A DNA stretch of 5,593 bases, taken from assembly GCA_029934095.1 (NCBI GenBank), contig JAOZMV010000111.1, positions 1-5,593 on the forward strand. The letters run 5' to 3'. This DNA is from Desulfuromusa sp. (lineage in GTDB: Bacteria > Desulfobacterota > Desulfuromonadia > Desulfuromonadales > Geopsychrobacteraceae). A program made the translations under genes and the position numbers. Positions within the stretch are counted from its first letter, which is position 1. The number at the start of each line of letters is the position of its first letter. The notes below the pieces were generated by a model that ran no database searches, had not been told where the DNA came from, and was given only the letters and a program-made list of their open reading frames with translations. Shown here piece after piece: positions 1 through 5,593 of the stretch.

Positions 1-1
1 T

Positions 2-26
2 AAAAAACAGAGGTTTAAATCTCTAT
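2..26 (-). terminator. Second, weaker hairpin plus T-run after tdh
   Basis: Read on the minus strand, AGAG (24 to 21) pairs with CTCT (12 to 9) around an 8-base loop. The stem extends by a T·G and an A-T pair, and a G plus six T (7 to 2) follow. The stem is short and AT-rich, so alone it would be weak. It lies just beyond a better terminator and may act as a back-up. It could also be chance in an AT-rich spacer. Confidence 0.35.
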
Positions 27-32
27 ATGTTC

Positions 33-60
33 AAAAAAACATACGATGGCTAAGCCATCA
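33..60 (-). terminator. Rho-independent terminator overlapping the tdh stop codon
   Basis: On the minus strand a perfect 6-bp stem, GATGGC-TTA-GCCATC (59 to 45), has a tight 3-base loop and can extend by one T·G pair. Five bases later comes a run of seven T (39 to 33). The stem begins inside the tdh TGA stop codon, so termination is placed immediately at the end of the panE-tdh transcript. The 5-base gap between stem and T-run is slightly longer than ideal. On the plus strand no T-run follows the same hairpin, so it should not serve a gene arriving from the left. Confidence 0.65.
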
Positions 61-1086
61 AGCGTTCCAATTCAAAATAACCTTACTTGCTTCGCCGCTA
101 TTCATGGCAGCAAAGCCCTGCTCAAATTCAGTATAGTCAAGGCGATGGGTAATAACCGGCGAAATATCCAGCCCCGATTCAATCATAACCGACATCTTGT
201 ACCAGGTTTCATACATTTCACGACCGTAAATACCTTTTATGGTCAGCATATTAAAAATGACCGTATTCCAGTCAATAGCAACATCATTGCCCGGAATTCC
301 CAGCATTGCGACCTTGCCACCGTGACACATATTAGCCAGAAGATCTTTAAAGGCGGAGGGGTTTCCTGACATCTCCAAACCCACATCAAAACCTTCTGCC
401 ATTCCTAATTTTTTCTGCACCTCAGCAATAGTTTCCTGGGTAACATCAACAGTATAAGTCGCCCCCAGAGTTTTGGCTAATTCCAGGCGTTGCCGGTTAA
501 TATCGGTGATGACGATGTGTCTGGCTCCGGCATGACGACACACCGCTGCTGCCATAGCTCCAATCGGTCCAGCCCCGGTAATCAGCACATCTTCCCCGAG
601 AAGATCATATTGCAGAGCGGTGTGTACCGCATTGCCCAAAGGATCGAACAGTGCAGCGACATCCAGATCAATACCCGGACGGTGCTCCCAGACGTTGGAC
701 ATGGGTAGAGCCAGATATTCGGCAAATGCTCCAGGTCGATTCACACCAATACCGCTGGTATGAGCACAGAGGTGACGCCGCCCGGCCATACAGTTCCGAC
801 AGCGTCCGCACACCACATGCCCTTCACCGGAGACAATCTGACCGGTCTTGAAATCAATCACATTGGAGCCGATCGCGACGATCTCCCCGACAAACTCATG
901 CCCCACAACCATCGGCACGGGAATAGTTTTTTGCGCCCATGCATCCCAGTTATAGATATGCAAATCCGTTCCACAGATAGCGGTTCGTTTTATCTTGATA
1001 AGAACATCGTTAATGCCAATTTCTGGTTCGGGCACATCTTCCAGCCAGAGCCCGGGACCAGACTCTCTTTTAACCAGTGCTTTCAT
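58..1086 (-). CDS. tdh: L-threonine 3-dehydrogenase (zinc-dependent, NAD+)
   Basis: This cytoplasmic medium-chain dehydrogenase oxidises L-threonine to 2-amino-3-ketobutyrate with NAD+, the first step of threonine breakdown to glycine and acetyl-CoA. The product is 342 residues, against 341 for E. coli Tdh. Visible residues match E. coli numbering: catalytic zinc ligands Cys38, His63 and Glu64; active-site His90; structural zinc cysteines 93, 96, 99 and 107; the conserved [11 protein letters not shown] stretch at 148-158; the Rossmann loop GAGPIG at 171-176; and Asp195, which favours NAD over NADP. The ATG at 1086 is chosen because GGAG (1099-1096) lies 9 bases upstream and it gives the family N-terminus MKALVK. 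In-frame ATGs at 1101 and 1152 add residues foreign to the family, and the one at 1152 lies inside the upstream gene. It follows the panE-like gene by 46 bases and is probably cotranscribed with it. The usual partner kbl is absent here. Confidence 0.96.
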   Translation of the reverse strand: MKALVKRESGPGLWLEDVPEPEIGINDVLIKIKRTAICGTDLHIYNWDAWAQKTIPVPMVVGHEFVGEIVAIGSNVIDFKTGQIVSGEGHVVCGRCRNCMAGRRHLCAHTSGIGVNRPGAFAEYLALPMSNVWEHRPGIDLDVAALFDPLGNAVHTALQYDLLGEDVLITGAGPIGAMAAAVCRHAGARHIVITDINRQRLELAKTLGATYTVDVTQETIAEVQKKLGMAEGFDVGLEMSGNPSAFKDLLANMCHGGKVAMLGIPGNDVAIDWNTVIFNMLTIKGIYGREMYETWYKMSVMIESGLDISPVITHRLDYTEFEQGFAAMNSGEASKVILNWNA

Positions 1087-1132
1087 AGTCAAATTCTCCA
1101 TAAAATAGTTTGTGGCGGGACAAAATTTACAA

Positions 1133-2050
1133 TCAGGACTCACTTTTCCCATAACTCAGCAGAGTATGTAACATTTCAACCCGCGGCATGTTAACCCCGA
1201 CAGCCTTGGCCTGTTGTAACGGAATGGCATAGATAGCTTCCAGCTCCAAAAGGCGCCCTTCGATTCGATCAATCAGCATACTCGGTTGATAATGATCCAT
1301 ATTCTCAGTAAAGGAGATTAACCGTTGACTGAATCCCGGCCCATCAATCAGCTCTTCCAGCCCTTGCGCGTTGGCTCCGGTAATCACTTCTAACATCAAA
1401 TTCCTGACCAGTTCTTTACTTTGGGAATGATTGAGCAGATTGGTAACATCCTCTTCAAGGAGTGCGCATAAACCGTTAAACGGGATATTCCAGACGAGTT
1501 TCTCCCAACGGGCACGACGTAGGTCACTGACAGCAGTACAAGGGACACCTGCGGCCTTGAACATGGCTGCCAAATCGCAACTACGCTGACTTAATCCGCT
1601 ATTAAATTCCCCGAGGATAATTTTACCTTCTCCCAGGTGGTAAACGGTTCCCGGTTCTCCCCGGTTACTGCAAAGGAATGCCACTCCACCAAGAACCCGT
1701 TCTGCCCCAAATGCTTCCGCCAATAGGTCTTCATTCCCAAGGCCATTCTGCAAAGTCAAAATAGCCGTTTCAGGACCAAGGAGAGGCCTGACCAGATCAA
1801 TCAAGTGGTGATTGGAGATAGTTTTCAGCCCGACGATCACCAAATCAACGGTACCAATTTCTTGCGCACTCAAAGAGCCTGAAATTTGTGGAAGATGAAA
1901 GTCACCATTACAAGAGTAGACTTGTAGTCCTGTTTTCTGGAGTGCGTGATAGTCCCGCCGAAGTAAAAAATTGATATCCTGGCCACTCCGCTGGAGCATG
2001 GCGCCATAGTAGAGGCCAAGCGCTCCGGAGCCGATGATTCCGATTCTCAT
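1133..2050 (-). CDS. panE: 2-dehydropantoate 2-reductase family protein (KPR/PanE/ApbA)
   Basis: The family reduces 2-dehydropantoate to (R)-pantoate with NADPH in pantothenate and CoA synthesis, in the cytoplasm. The product is 305 residues, close to the family's usual 300 or so. The N-terminal Rossmann domain has GSGALG at 7-12, LKT with Lys76, and LQNGLG at 100-105. The linker and C-terminal helical domain has [14 protein letters not shown], with Lys184, Asn188 and Asn192 in the places of E. coli Lys176, Asn180 and Asn184. Ser257 and Glu269 keep the 12-residue spacing of E. coli Ser244 and Glu256. All core catalytic residues therefore appear present. The ATG at 2050 is preceded 9 bases upstream by GAGG (2063-2060) and starts directly with the beta strand MRIGIIG; 42 further in-frame upstream codons look non-coding. 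It is the first gene of a probable two-gene operon with tdh. The SMLID...[10 protein letters not shown]-terminal pattern occurs in many unassigned KPR paralogues, so another 2-keto acid substrate is possible. The family is secure; the exact reaction is not. Confidence 0.82.
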   Translation of the reverse strand: MRIGIIGSGALGLYYGAMLQRSGQDINFLLRRDYHALQKTGLQVYSCNGDFHLPQISGSLSAQEIGTVDLVIVGLKTISNHHLIDLVRPLLGPETAILTLQNGLGNEDLLAEAFGAERVLGGVAFLCSNRGEPGTVYHLGEGKIILGEFNSGLSQRSCDLAAMFKAAGVPCTAVSDLRRARWEKLVWNIPFNGLCALLEEDVTNLLNHSQSKELVRNLMLEVITGANAQGLEELIDGPGFSQRLISFTENMDHYQPSMLIDRIEGRLLELEAIYAIPLQQAKAVGVNMPRVEMLHTLLSYGKSES

Positions 2051-2069
2051 AATCCAAATCCTCAAATCT

Positions 2070-2097
2070 AAAATAGAATGGCACTTGTCACTGTAAA
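2070..2097 (-). promoter_or_regulatory. Weak candidate promoter for the panE-like gene
   Basis: On the minus strand TTTACA (2097-2092) is followed after 16 bases by TATTTT (2075-2070). A start about 7 bases downstream would give a leader of only about 13 bases that begins at the ribosome binding site, which is a weakness. Nothing better is obvious between this site and the carD promoter. Confidence 0.3.
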
Positions 2098-2202
2098 TGC
2101 CCCTCATACAACCCGAAAATCTTAACACAGCCAGGTAAAAAGGCTCCAGAAAAATTCCGACAAAATGGCAGCACAAAAATGTATTTCCTGTTTTGAATCA
2201 AC

Positions 2203-2225
2203 AAGTTAACTCTCAATTATAACTT
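2203..2225. repeat. AT-rich inverted repeat upstream of the carD -35 box
   Basis: AAGTTA (2203-2208) and TAACTT (2220-2225) form a perfect 6-bp inverted repeat with 11 bases between. The left arm also lies within the 8-bp palindrome AGTTAACT (2204-2211). The repeat abuts the -35 hexamer of the carD promoter, so it could be a protein-binding site or simply an AT-rich UP-like element. Repeats this short arise by chance in AT-rich spacers. Confidence 0.3.
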
Positions 2226-2253
2226 TGACTAAATAAGTCATTTGTGCTATTGT
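2225..2253 (+). promoter_or_regulatory. Sigma70-type promoter of carD, with extended -10
   Basis: TTGACT (2225-2230, five of six consensus bases) is separated by exactly 17 bases from TATTGT (2248-2253, four of six). TGC directly before the -10 box supplies the extended -10 TGn motif. The predicted start near 2260 leaves a leader of about 20 bases ending in a strong AAAGGAG ribosome binding site (2267-2273). The sequence upstream is AT-rich, which may strengthen it. Confidence 0.7.
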
Positions 2254-2257
2254 CATT
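2226..2257. promoter_or_regulatory. Candidate operator: dyad and GTCATT repeats over the carD promoter
   Basis: A perfect dyad TGACT-AAATA-AGTCA (2226-2240) covers most of the -35 box and part of the spacer. Its right arm begins GTCATT (2237-2242), which recurs in the same orientation at 2252-2257, 15 bases on, overlapping the -10 box. The placement is what a repressor operator would show. I do not recognise the motif as the site of a named regulator, and the arms are short. Confidence 0.3.
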
Positions 2258-2280
2258 GATCTAGCCAAAGGAGTGAAATT

Positions 2281-2760
2281 GTGTTTAAAATCGGTGATAT
2301 GGCAGTTTATCCAACTCAAGGAGTTGGAGTTATTGAGAATATTGAAGTTCGTGAGTATTCGGGGCACAGTCAAAATTTTTACATTTTGAGAATTGTTGAC
2401 AGTGATATGAAAATTATGATCCCGGTGACCAATGTCACTAATGTCGGGATGCGGCGGTTGATTGATCAGCAGCGGATTACCGGTATTTTTGATGCCTTGG
2501 CCGAGCCTTCCCCTGGTGGAAAGGTGGCCTCGTGGAGTCGGCGGCAGCGGGAATATAATGACAAATTAAAGACCGGAGACTTGCTGGAAGTAGCCCAGGT
2601 TTTACGCGACTTGTACCAGATCGGGACCGGAAAAGAGCTTTCCTATGGAGAGAAAAAAGTTCTGGAGCAAGCACGCAAGTTACTGGTAACGGAAGTTGCT
2701 TTGGCCGAAGGGGCCAAAGAGGCGCAGGTTGTCCAGCGGTTGGAAAATATTTTTCACTGA
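2281..2760 (+). CDS. CarD/CdnL-family RNA polymerase-binding transcription regulator
   Basis: Proteins of this family bind the RNA polymerase beta subunit and stabilise open promoter complexes, notably at rRNA and other housekeeping promoters. The product is 159 residues, the size of stand-alone CdnL/CarD proteins. Residues 1 to about 60 form the Tudor-like polymerase interaction domain (FKIGDMAVYPTQGVGVI start, then KIMIPVTNVTNVGMRRL). The remainder is the helical DNA-contacting domain, with WSRRQREY at 85-92. Trp85 falls where the family has the tryptophan that wedges into the minor groove. The C-terminal ELSYGEKKVLEQARKLL stretch is also typical. There is no AT-hook/HMGA-like tail as in Myxococcus CarD, so CdnL is the closer functional model. 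The GTG start at 2281 has AAAGGAG seven bases upstream and gives the expected N-terminus. A terminator hairpin follows, so it may be transcribed mainly alone, with partial read-through into ispD-ispF-glnS. Confidence 0.93.
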   Translation: MFKIGDMAVYPTQGVGVIENIEVREYSGHSQNFYILRIVDSDMKIMIPVTNVTNVGMRRLIDQQRITGIFDALAEPSPGGKVASWSRRQREYNDKLKTGDLLEVAQVLRDLYQIGTGKELSYGEKKVLEQARKLLVTEVALAEGAKEAQVVQRLENIFH

Positions 2761-2782
2761 ATTTTTCTGACATCGCAGAAAT

Positions 2783-2824
2783 AAAGACCGGGTATCAATT
2801 TATGTGCCTGGTCTTTCTGTTTGT
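2783..2824 (+). terminator. Terminator-like hairpin between carD and ispD
   Basis: AAAGACCGGG (2783-2792) pairs with CCTGGTCTTT (2807-2816) as a 10-bp stem with one G·T pair and a 14-base loop. The bases that follow, CTGTTTGTG, are only moderately T-rich, although the stem itself ends in TTT. It is placed correctly, 22 bases after the carD stop. The imperfect T-run suggests incomplete termination, which would let some transcription reach ispD. Confidence 0.65.
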
Positions 2825-2848
2825 GATACCTTCTTGGTGCTTTACATT
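2821..2848 (+). promoter_or_regulatory. Candidate promoter for ispD-ispF-glnS
   Basis: TTGTGA (2821-2826) and TACATT (2843-2848) are 16 bases apart, each matching four of six consensus bases. The predicted start near 2855 would leave a leader of about 33 bases before ispD. It lies just after the carD terminator, where a second promoter would be expected. The match is modest. Confidence 0.38.
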
Positions 2849-2887
2849 TGAAACGAAGAGAGTGCTTAAGAGAACCAAGGCAAATCA

Positions 2888-3589
2888 ATGCAAGCAACAG
2901 TTCTTATCCCTGCAGCGGGAACCGGTCGCCGGATGGGGGGCTCAATCAGCAAACAGTATCTGGAACTTGCTGGCAAACCAATCCTGGCTCACACCTTGTC
3001 CCTGTTTGAAAATCACCCCCTGATTGAAAATATTTATCTGCTTGTCCCCCCTGATGATATTCCCTACTGTCAGCAGCAAATTATTGACCGTTATGGTTTT
3101 AGTAAAGTACGAAGGATCGTTGCCGGGGGGACAGAACGGCAAGATTCTGTCCGCAATGGCCTCGATGCATTAGCTGAGGATGGGCTTACTCAGCCCCAGC
3201 AACCAATTTTAATCCATGATGGCGCCCGCCCTCTATTTGACTGTCAACGGCTATCAACACTGATTGAGATTGTCTGTCAAACTGGCGCTTGTATCATCGG
3301 CGTTCCAGTCAAAGATACGATCAAGGATGTTGAAAATAACAAAATCACCGGTTCTCCGGATCGGAGTCGGCTCTGGCAGGCACAGACTCCGCAGGGATTT
3401 CATTATCAGCTGATCAGAGAGGCTTTTGATCGGGCTGCTGACGACAACTTTACCGCCACTGACGATGCTTCATTGGTGGAACGTCTGGGCCACCCGGTAC
3501 AGATACTGGAAGGGGACTATCGTAATATCAAGGTGACAACTCCCGAAGATATTCTGATTGCTGCTGCACTGTTAGGAGGTTCAACGTGA
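2888..3589 (+). CDS. ispD: 2-C-methyl-D-erythritol 4-phosphate cytidylyltransferase
   Basis: IspD joins MEP to CTP, giving CDP-methylerythritol and pyrophosphate, the third step of the non-mevalonate isoprenoid pathway in the cytosol. The product is 233 residues (E. coli 236), a single nucleotidyltransferase domain. The N-terminal CTP-binding signature is PAAGTGRRMG at 8-17, with Arg15 and Lys22 (in KQY) in place of E. coli Arg20 and Lys27. GGTERQDSV at 80-88 and HDGARP at 110-115 are conserved. Arg159 (DRSRLWQAQTPQ) and Lys215 (NIKVTTPED) match E. coli Arg157 and Lys213, which contact MEP. The ATG at 2888 has CAAGG seven bases upstream and begins right at the first beta strand. The stop codon overlaps the ATG of ispF by one base, which indicates translational coupling. 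It is not fused to ispF as in some bacteria. Confidence 0.96.
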   Translation: MQATVLIPAAGTGRRMGGSISKQYLELAGKPILAHTLSLFENHPLIENIYLLVPPDDIPYCQQQIIDRYGFSKVRRIVAGGTERQDSVRNGLDALAEDGLTQPQQPILIHDGARPLFDCQRLSTLIEIVCQTGACIIGVPVKDTIKDVENNKITGSPDRSRLWQAQTPQGFHYQLIREAFDRAADDNFTATDDASLVERLGHPVQILEGDYRNIKVTTPEDILIAAALLGGST

Positions 3590-4101
3590 TGCGTATCGGT
3601 CATGGTTATGATGTTCATCGCCTGGTTCAAGATCGTCGCTTGATTCTTGGTGGCGTGGAGATCGACTACGAACTGGGCTTGCTCGGGCACTCAGATGCCG
3701 ATGTTTTGCTCCATGCTATCTGCGACGCTATCCTGGGAGCCCTTGGTCTTGGAGATATTGGTCAACATTTTCCTGACACCGATGCGACCCTCGCTGGAAT
3801 TGACAGTCGCGAGTTGCTGCGTGAGGTCATTTTAAAAATGGCGGCAGAGTATTATCTGTTGGGAAATCTGGATGCAACCATCATCTGCCAGAAACCCAAA
3901 CTGGCAACCTTCATTCCAACAATGATTGACAATATTGCCGCAGATTGCCGAGTTGCGGTGGGACAGATCAATATTAAAGCAACAACGACAGAGAACCTGG
4001 GCTTGACCGGGCGCGGCGAAGGAATCGCTGCCCATGCCGTGGTTTTGCTGCAACCAGATAAGATGCGTCTGGCTGCTAACCGGGCAGCAATTATTTCATA
4101 A
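3589..4101 (+). CDS. ispF: 2-C-methyl-D-erythritol 2,4-cyclodiphosphate synthase
   Basis: IspF cyclises CDP-methylerythritol 2-phosphate to methylerythritol cyclodiphosphate with release of CMP, the fifth MEP-pathway step. It normally works as a trimer with active sites between subunits. The product is 170 residues. Zinc ligands Asp8, His10 and His42 are in place (GYDVH and LLH), as are His34, Asp38, Asp46 and Asp56. The [15 protein letters not shown] signature holds Thr132 and Glu135, at the same numbers as E. coli. About 16 residues follow the usual end of the fold, making it somewhat longer than the 159-residue E. coli enzyme. The start lies in GTGATG: GTG at 3586 or ATG at 3589, with AGGAGG (3574-3579) 6 or 9 bases upstream. 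I chose ATG because it gives the usual [12 protein letters not shown] start and a TGATG junction with ispD; the other adds one Met. Confidence 0.96.
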   Translation: MRIGHGYDVHRLVQDRRLILGGVEIDYELGLLGHSDADVLLHAICDAILGALGLGDIGQHFPDTDATLAGIDSRELLREVILKMAAEYYLLGNLDATIICQKPKLATFIPTMIDNIAADCRVAVGQINIKATTTENLGLTGRGEGIAAHAVVLLQPDKMRLAANRAAIIS

Positions 4102-4112
4102 AGGATATCGGC

Positions 4113-5593
4113 ATGAGCACACCTGAACCATCGGTCACTTCAAATTTTATCCGCACTATTATCAGTGAAAATCTTCAAAGCGGCAAACGTAGCCAGGTTA
4201 TTACCCGTTTTCCACCAGAGCCAAACGGCTATCTCCATATCGGCCACGCAAAAAGCTTCAGTCTCAATTTTAGCTTGGCAGAAGACTTTGGTGGCCGCTG
4301 CCATCTCCGCTTTGACGACACCAATCCCGTCAAAGAAGAGGATGAATATGTTGAAGCCATTAAAGCTGATGTGCGCTGGCTCGGATTTGACTGGGGCGAG
4401 CATCTCCATTTTGCTTCCGATTACTTTGACCAGTTTTATCTCTGGGCGGTGCAATTGATCAAAGCAGGAAAAGCCTATGTTGACAGTCAAACTGCCGAGC
4501 AGATGAGAGAAAATCGCGGCACGTTAACCGAGCCGGGAGTTAACAGCCCCTATCGGGAACGCGATATCGAGGAGAACCTTGAGCTGTTTGACAAAATGAA
4601 AAATGGGGATTTTCCTGATGGCACACACATTTTGAGAGCCAAGATAGAGATGAGCTCGCCCAATATGAACCTGCGTGACCCGGCCATGTACCGGATTCTC
4701 CACGCCCATCATCATCGTACTGGAGATAAATGGTGCATCTATCCAATGTACGATTTTGCCCACGGTCAAGGGGATTCACTTGAGGGTGTAACCTACTCAA
4801 TTTGTACTCTGGAATTTGAAGATCATCGCCCGTTATATGACTGGTTTATTAAAGAACTCGGAATTTTTGCTCCACAGCAGATTGAGTTTGCCCGGTTGAA
4901 CCTCAGTTACACCATAATGAGTAAACGGAAGTTACTGCAGTTGGTGAACGATAAACATGTTTCCGGGTGGGATGATCCGCGCATGCCGACTCTGGTTGGA
5001 ATGCGTCGTCGGGGCTATCCCCCTGAAGCGATCAGAACTTTCTGTGAGCGAATCGGTGTTGGCAAAGGGGCGAGCTGGATCGACCTGTCGGTTCTGGAAG
5101 AGTGTGTACGGGAGCAGCTTAATAAGAGTACTTTCAGGCGTCAGGCGGTACTGAATCCACTTAAAGTGACCATTTCCAACTATCCAACCGATAAAATCGA
5201 AGAGCTGGAGGCCCCAAACCATCCACAACAGCCCGAGCTTGGAACCCGTAAGCTGCCGTTCAGCCATAAGCTATATATTGACCGTGATGATTTCATGGAG
5301 GATCCTCCAAAAAAATTCTTCCGCCTCGGCCCTGGCCGGGAAGTTCGTCTGCGCAATGCCTATATCATCAAATGTGAAGAGGTGATCCGGGACGAGAACG
5401 GCGAAGTGGTTGAACTGAAATGTTCTGCCGATCTTGATACTTTAGGGAAAAATCCGGTTGGTCGAAAAGTAAAGGGGATTATCCACTGGGTGTCAGCAGA
5501 TCAGGCTGAAGAGGTAGAAGTCCGCCTCTATGATCGGCTGTTCAACCAAGAAAACCCCGACAAAGCCAAAAACTATCTGGATGCCCTTAATCC
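4113..5593 (+). CDS. glnS: Glutaminyl-tRNA synthetase, 3' end outside the window
   Basis: GlnRS charges tRNA-Gln directly with glutamine using ATP. The frame is open for 493 codons to the window edge; E. coli GlnRS has 554 residues, so about 60 are probably missing. The class I catalytic domain has [15 protein letters not shown] with HIGH at 42-45, preceded by Arg32. RFDDTN follows with Asp68, then Tyr213 (in IYPMYDFAH) and Cys231, at the places of E. coli Arg30, Asp66, Tyr211 and Cys229. The KMSKS-type loop is IMSKR at 268-272. The beta-barrel anticodon-binding part begins near 340 ([11 protein letters not shown]). PEPNG and IMSKRKL mark GlnRS rather than GluRS. The ATG at 4113 has AAGGA (4101-4105) seven bases upstream, overlapping the ispF stop, and an 11-base gap places it in the ispD-ispF operon. 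Compared with E. coli, the pocket stretch reads [18 protein letters not shown] instead of DFTHCISDALEGITHSLC. Confidence 0.96.
   Translation, partial: MSTPEPSVTSNFIRTIISENLQSGKRSQVITRFPPEPNGYLHIGHAKSFSLNFSLAEDFGGRCHLRFDDTNPVKEEDEYVEAIKADVRWLGFDWGEHLHFASDYFDQFYLWAVQLIKAGKAYVDSQTAEQMRENRGTLTEPGVNSPYRERDIEENLELFDKMKNGDFPDGTHILRAKIEMSSPNMNLRDPAMYRILHAHHHRTGDKWCIYPMYDFAHGQGDSLEGVTYSICTLEFEDHRPLYDWFIKELGIFAPQQIEFARLNLSYTIMSKRKLLQLVNDKHVSGWDDPRMPTLVGMRRRGYPPEAIRTFCERIGVGKGASWIDLSVLEECVREQLNKSTFRRQAVLNPLKVTISNYPTDKIEELEAPNHPQQPELGTRKLPFSHKLYIDRDDFMEDPPKKFFRLGPGREVRLRNAYIIKCEEVIRDENGEVVELKCSADLDTLGKNPVGRKVKGIIHWVSADQAEEVEVRLYDRLFNQENPDKAKNYLDALN

Noticed and set aside
46..369. A 107-codon plus-strand open frame opposite the 3' part of tdh
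   Set aside because: It lies wholly antisense to a well-conserved enzyme, starts inside the terminator hairpin and has no ribosome binding site or recognisable motif.
1087..1152. A 22-codon in-frame extension of tdh starting inside the panE-like gene
   Set aside because: Length and N-terminus match E. coli Tdh only from the ATG at 1086, which has its own GGAG site.
760..1194. A 144-codon plus-strand open frame opposite the 5' part of tdh and the panE-tdh junction
   Set aside because: It is antisense to zinc-site and N-terminal codons of tdh, and its translation has no family resemblance.
2051..2176. A 42-codon in-frame N-terminal extension of the panE-like protein
   Set aside because: The extension does not resemble the family, and a good ribosome binding site and the Rossmann-fold start support ATG at 2050.
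2477..2773. A 98-codon minus-strand open frame opposite carD
   Set aside because: It is antisense to conserved CarD codons including Trp85, with no supporting signal.
2802..3023. A 73-codon plus-strand open frame across the ispD start, beginning with a hydrophobic stretch
   Set aside because: It starts inside the terminator hairpin, lacks a ribosome binding site and runs out of frame through the CTP-binding motif of ispD. The hydrophobic run looks accidental.
3832..4053. A minus-strand open frame opposite ispF
   Set aside because: It is a shadow of a conserved gene with no independent support.
4140..5267. Several open frames of 65 to 116 codons on both strands within glnS
   Set aside because: All lie within a continuous, well-conserved glnS reading frame and none shows its own start signal or known motif.
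1..5593. A defence system, CRISPR array, transposon or other undescribed mobile system
   Set aside because: No direct-repeat arrays, transposase motifs, terminal inverted repeats, tRNA fragments or abrupt composition shift are seen; the coding space is filled by six recognisable core or metabolic genes.

Overview
The window holds six protein-coding genes in two divergent groups. No tRNA, rRNA, CRISPR array, insertion sequence or phage gene is visible. Moderate base composition, a short CarD/CdnL-type regulator placed directly before ispD-ispF, and a GlnRS gene next in line suggest a bacterium of the former Deltaproteobacteria, most likely Desulfuromonadales-like (Geobacter/Pelobacter/Desulfuromonas relatives). 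That placement rests on remembered gene order and protein resemblance, not on a search.

Left half, minus strand (1-2050): a 2-dehydropantoate 2-reductase (PanE/KPR) family gene reads into tdh, L-threonine 3-dehydrogenase, across a 46-base gap with no terminator. The two look like a small operon. Two hairpins, each followed by a T-run, close it at the left edge. The usual tdh partner kbl (2-amino-3-ketobutyrate CoA ligase) is not in the window.

Middle (2051-2280): a divergent intergenic region. It carries a good sigma70-type promoter for the rightward genes (TTGACT, 17-base spacer, extended -10 TGC-TATTGT). A perfect short dyad and repeated GTCATT half-sites overlap that promoter. A weaker promoter candidate faces panE.

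Right half, plus strand (2281-5593): a carD-like gene encoding an RNA polymerase-binding regulator is followed by a hairpin terminator and a possible second promoter. Then come ispD and ispF, which overlap by one base and encode the third and fifth enzymes of the MEP (non-mevalonate) isoprenoid pathway. After an 11-base gap comes glnS, glutaminyl-tRNA synthetase, cut off by the window end. IspD, IspF and GlnRS keep the catalytic residues I could check. This half is housekeeping: transcription initiation control, isoprenoid precursor synthesis and charging of tRNA-Gln.

I found no convincing new biological system. The points most worth a second look are the dyad over the carD promoter, the unexplained pairing of a KPR-family reductase with threonine dehydrogenase, and a glnS gene fixed in a MEP-pathway operon.
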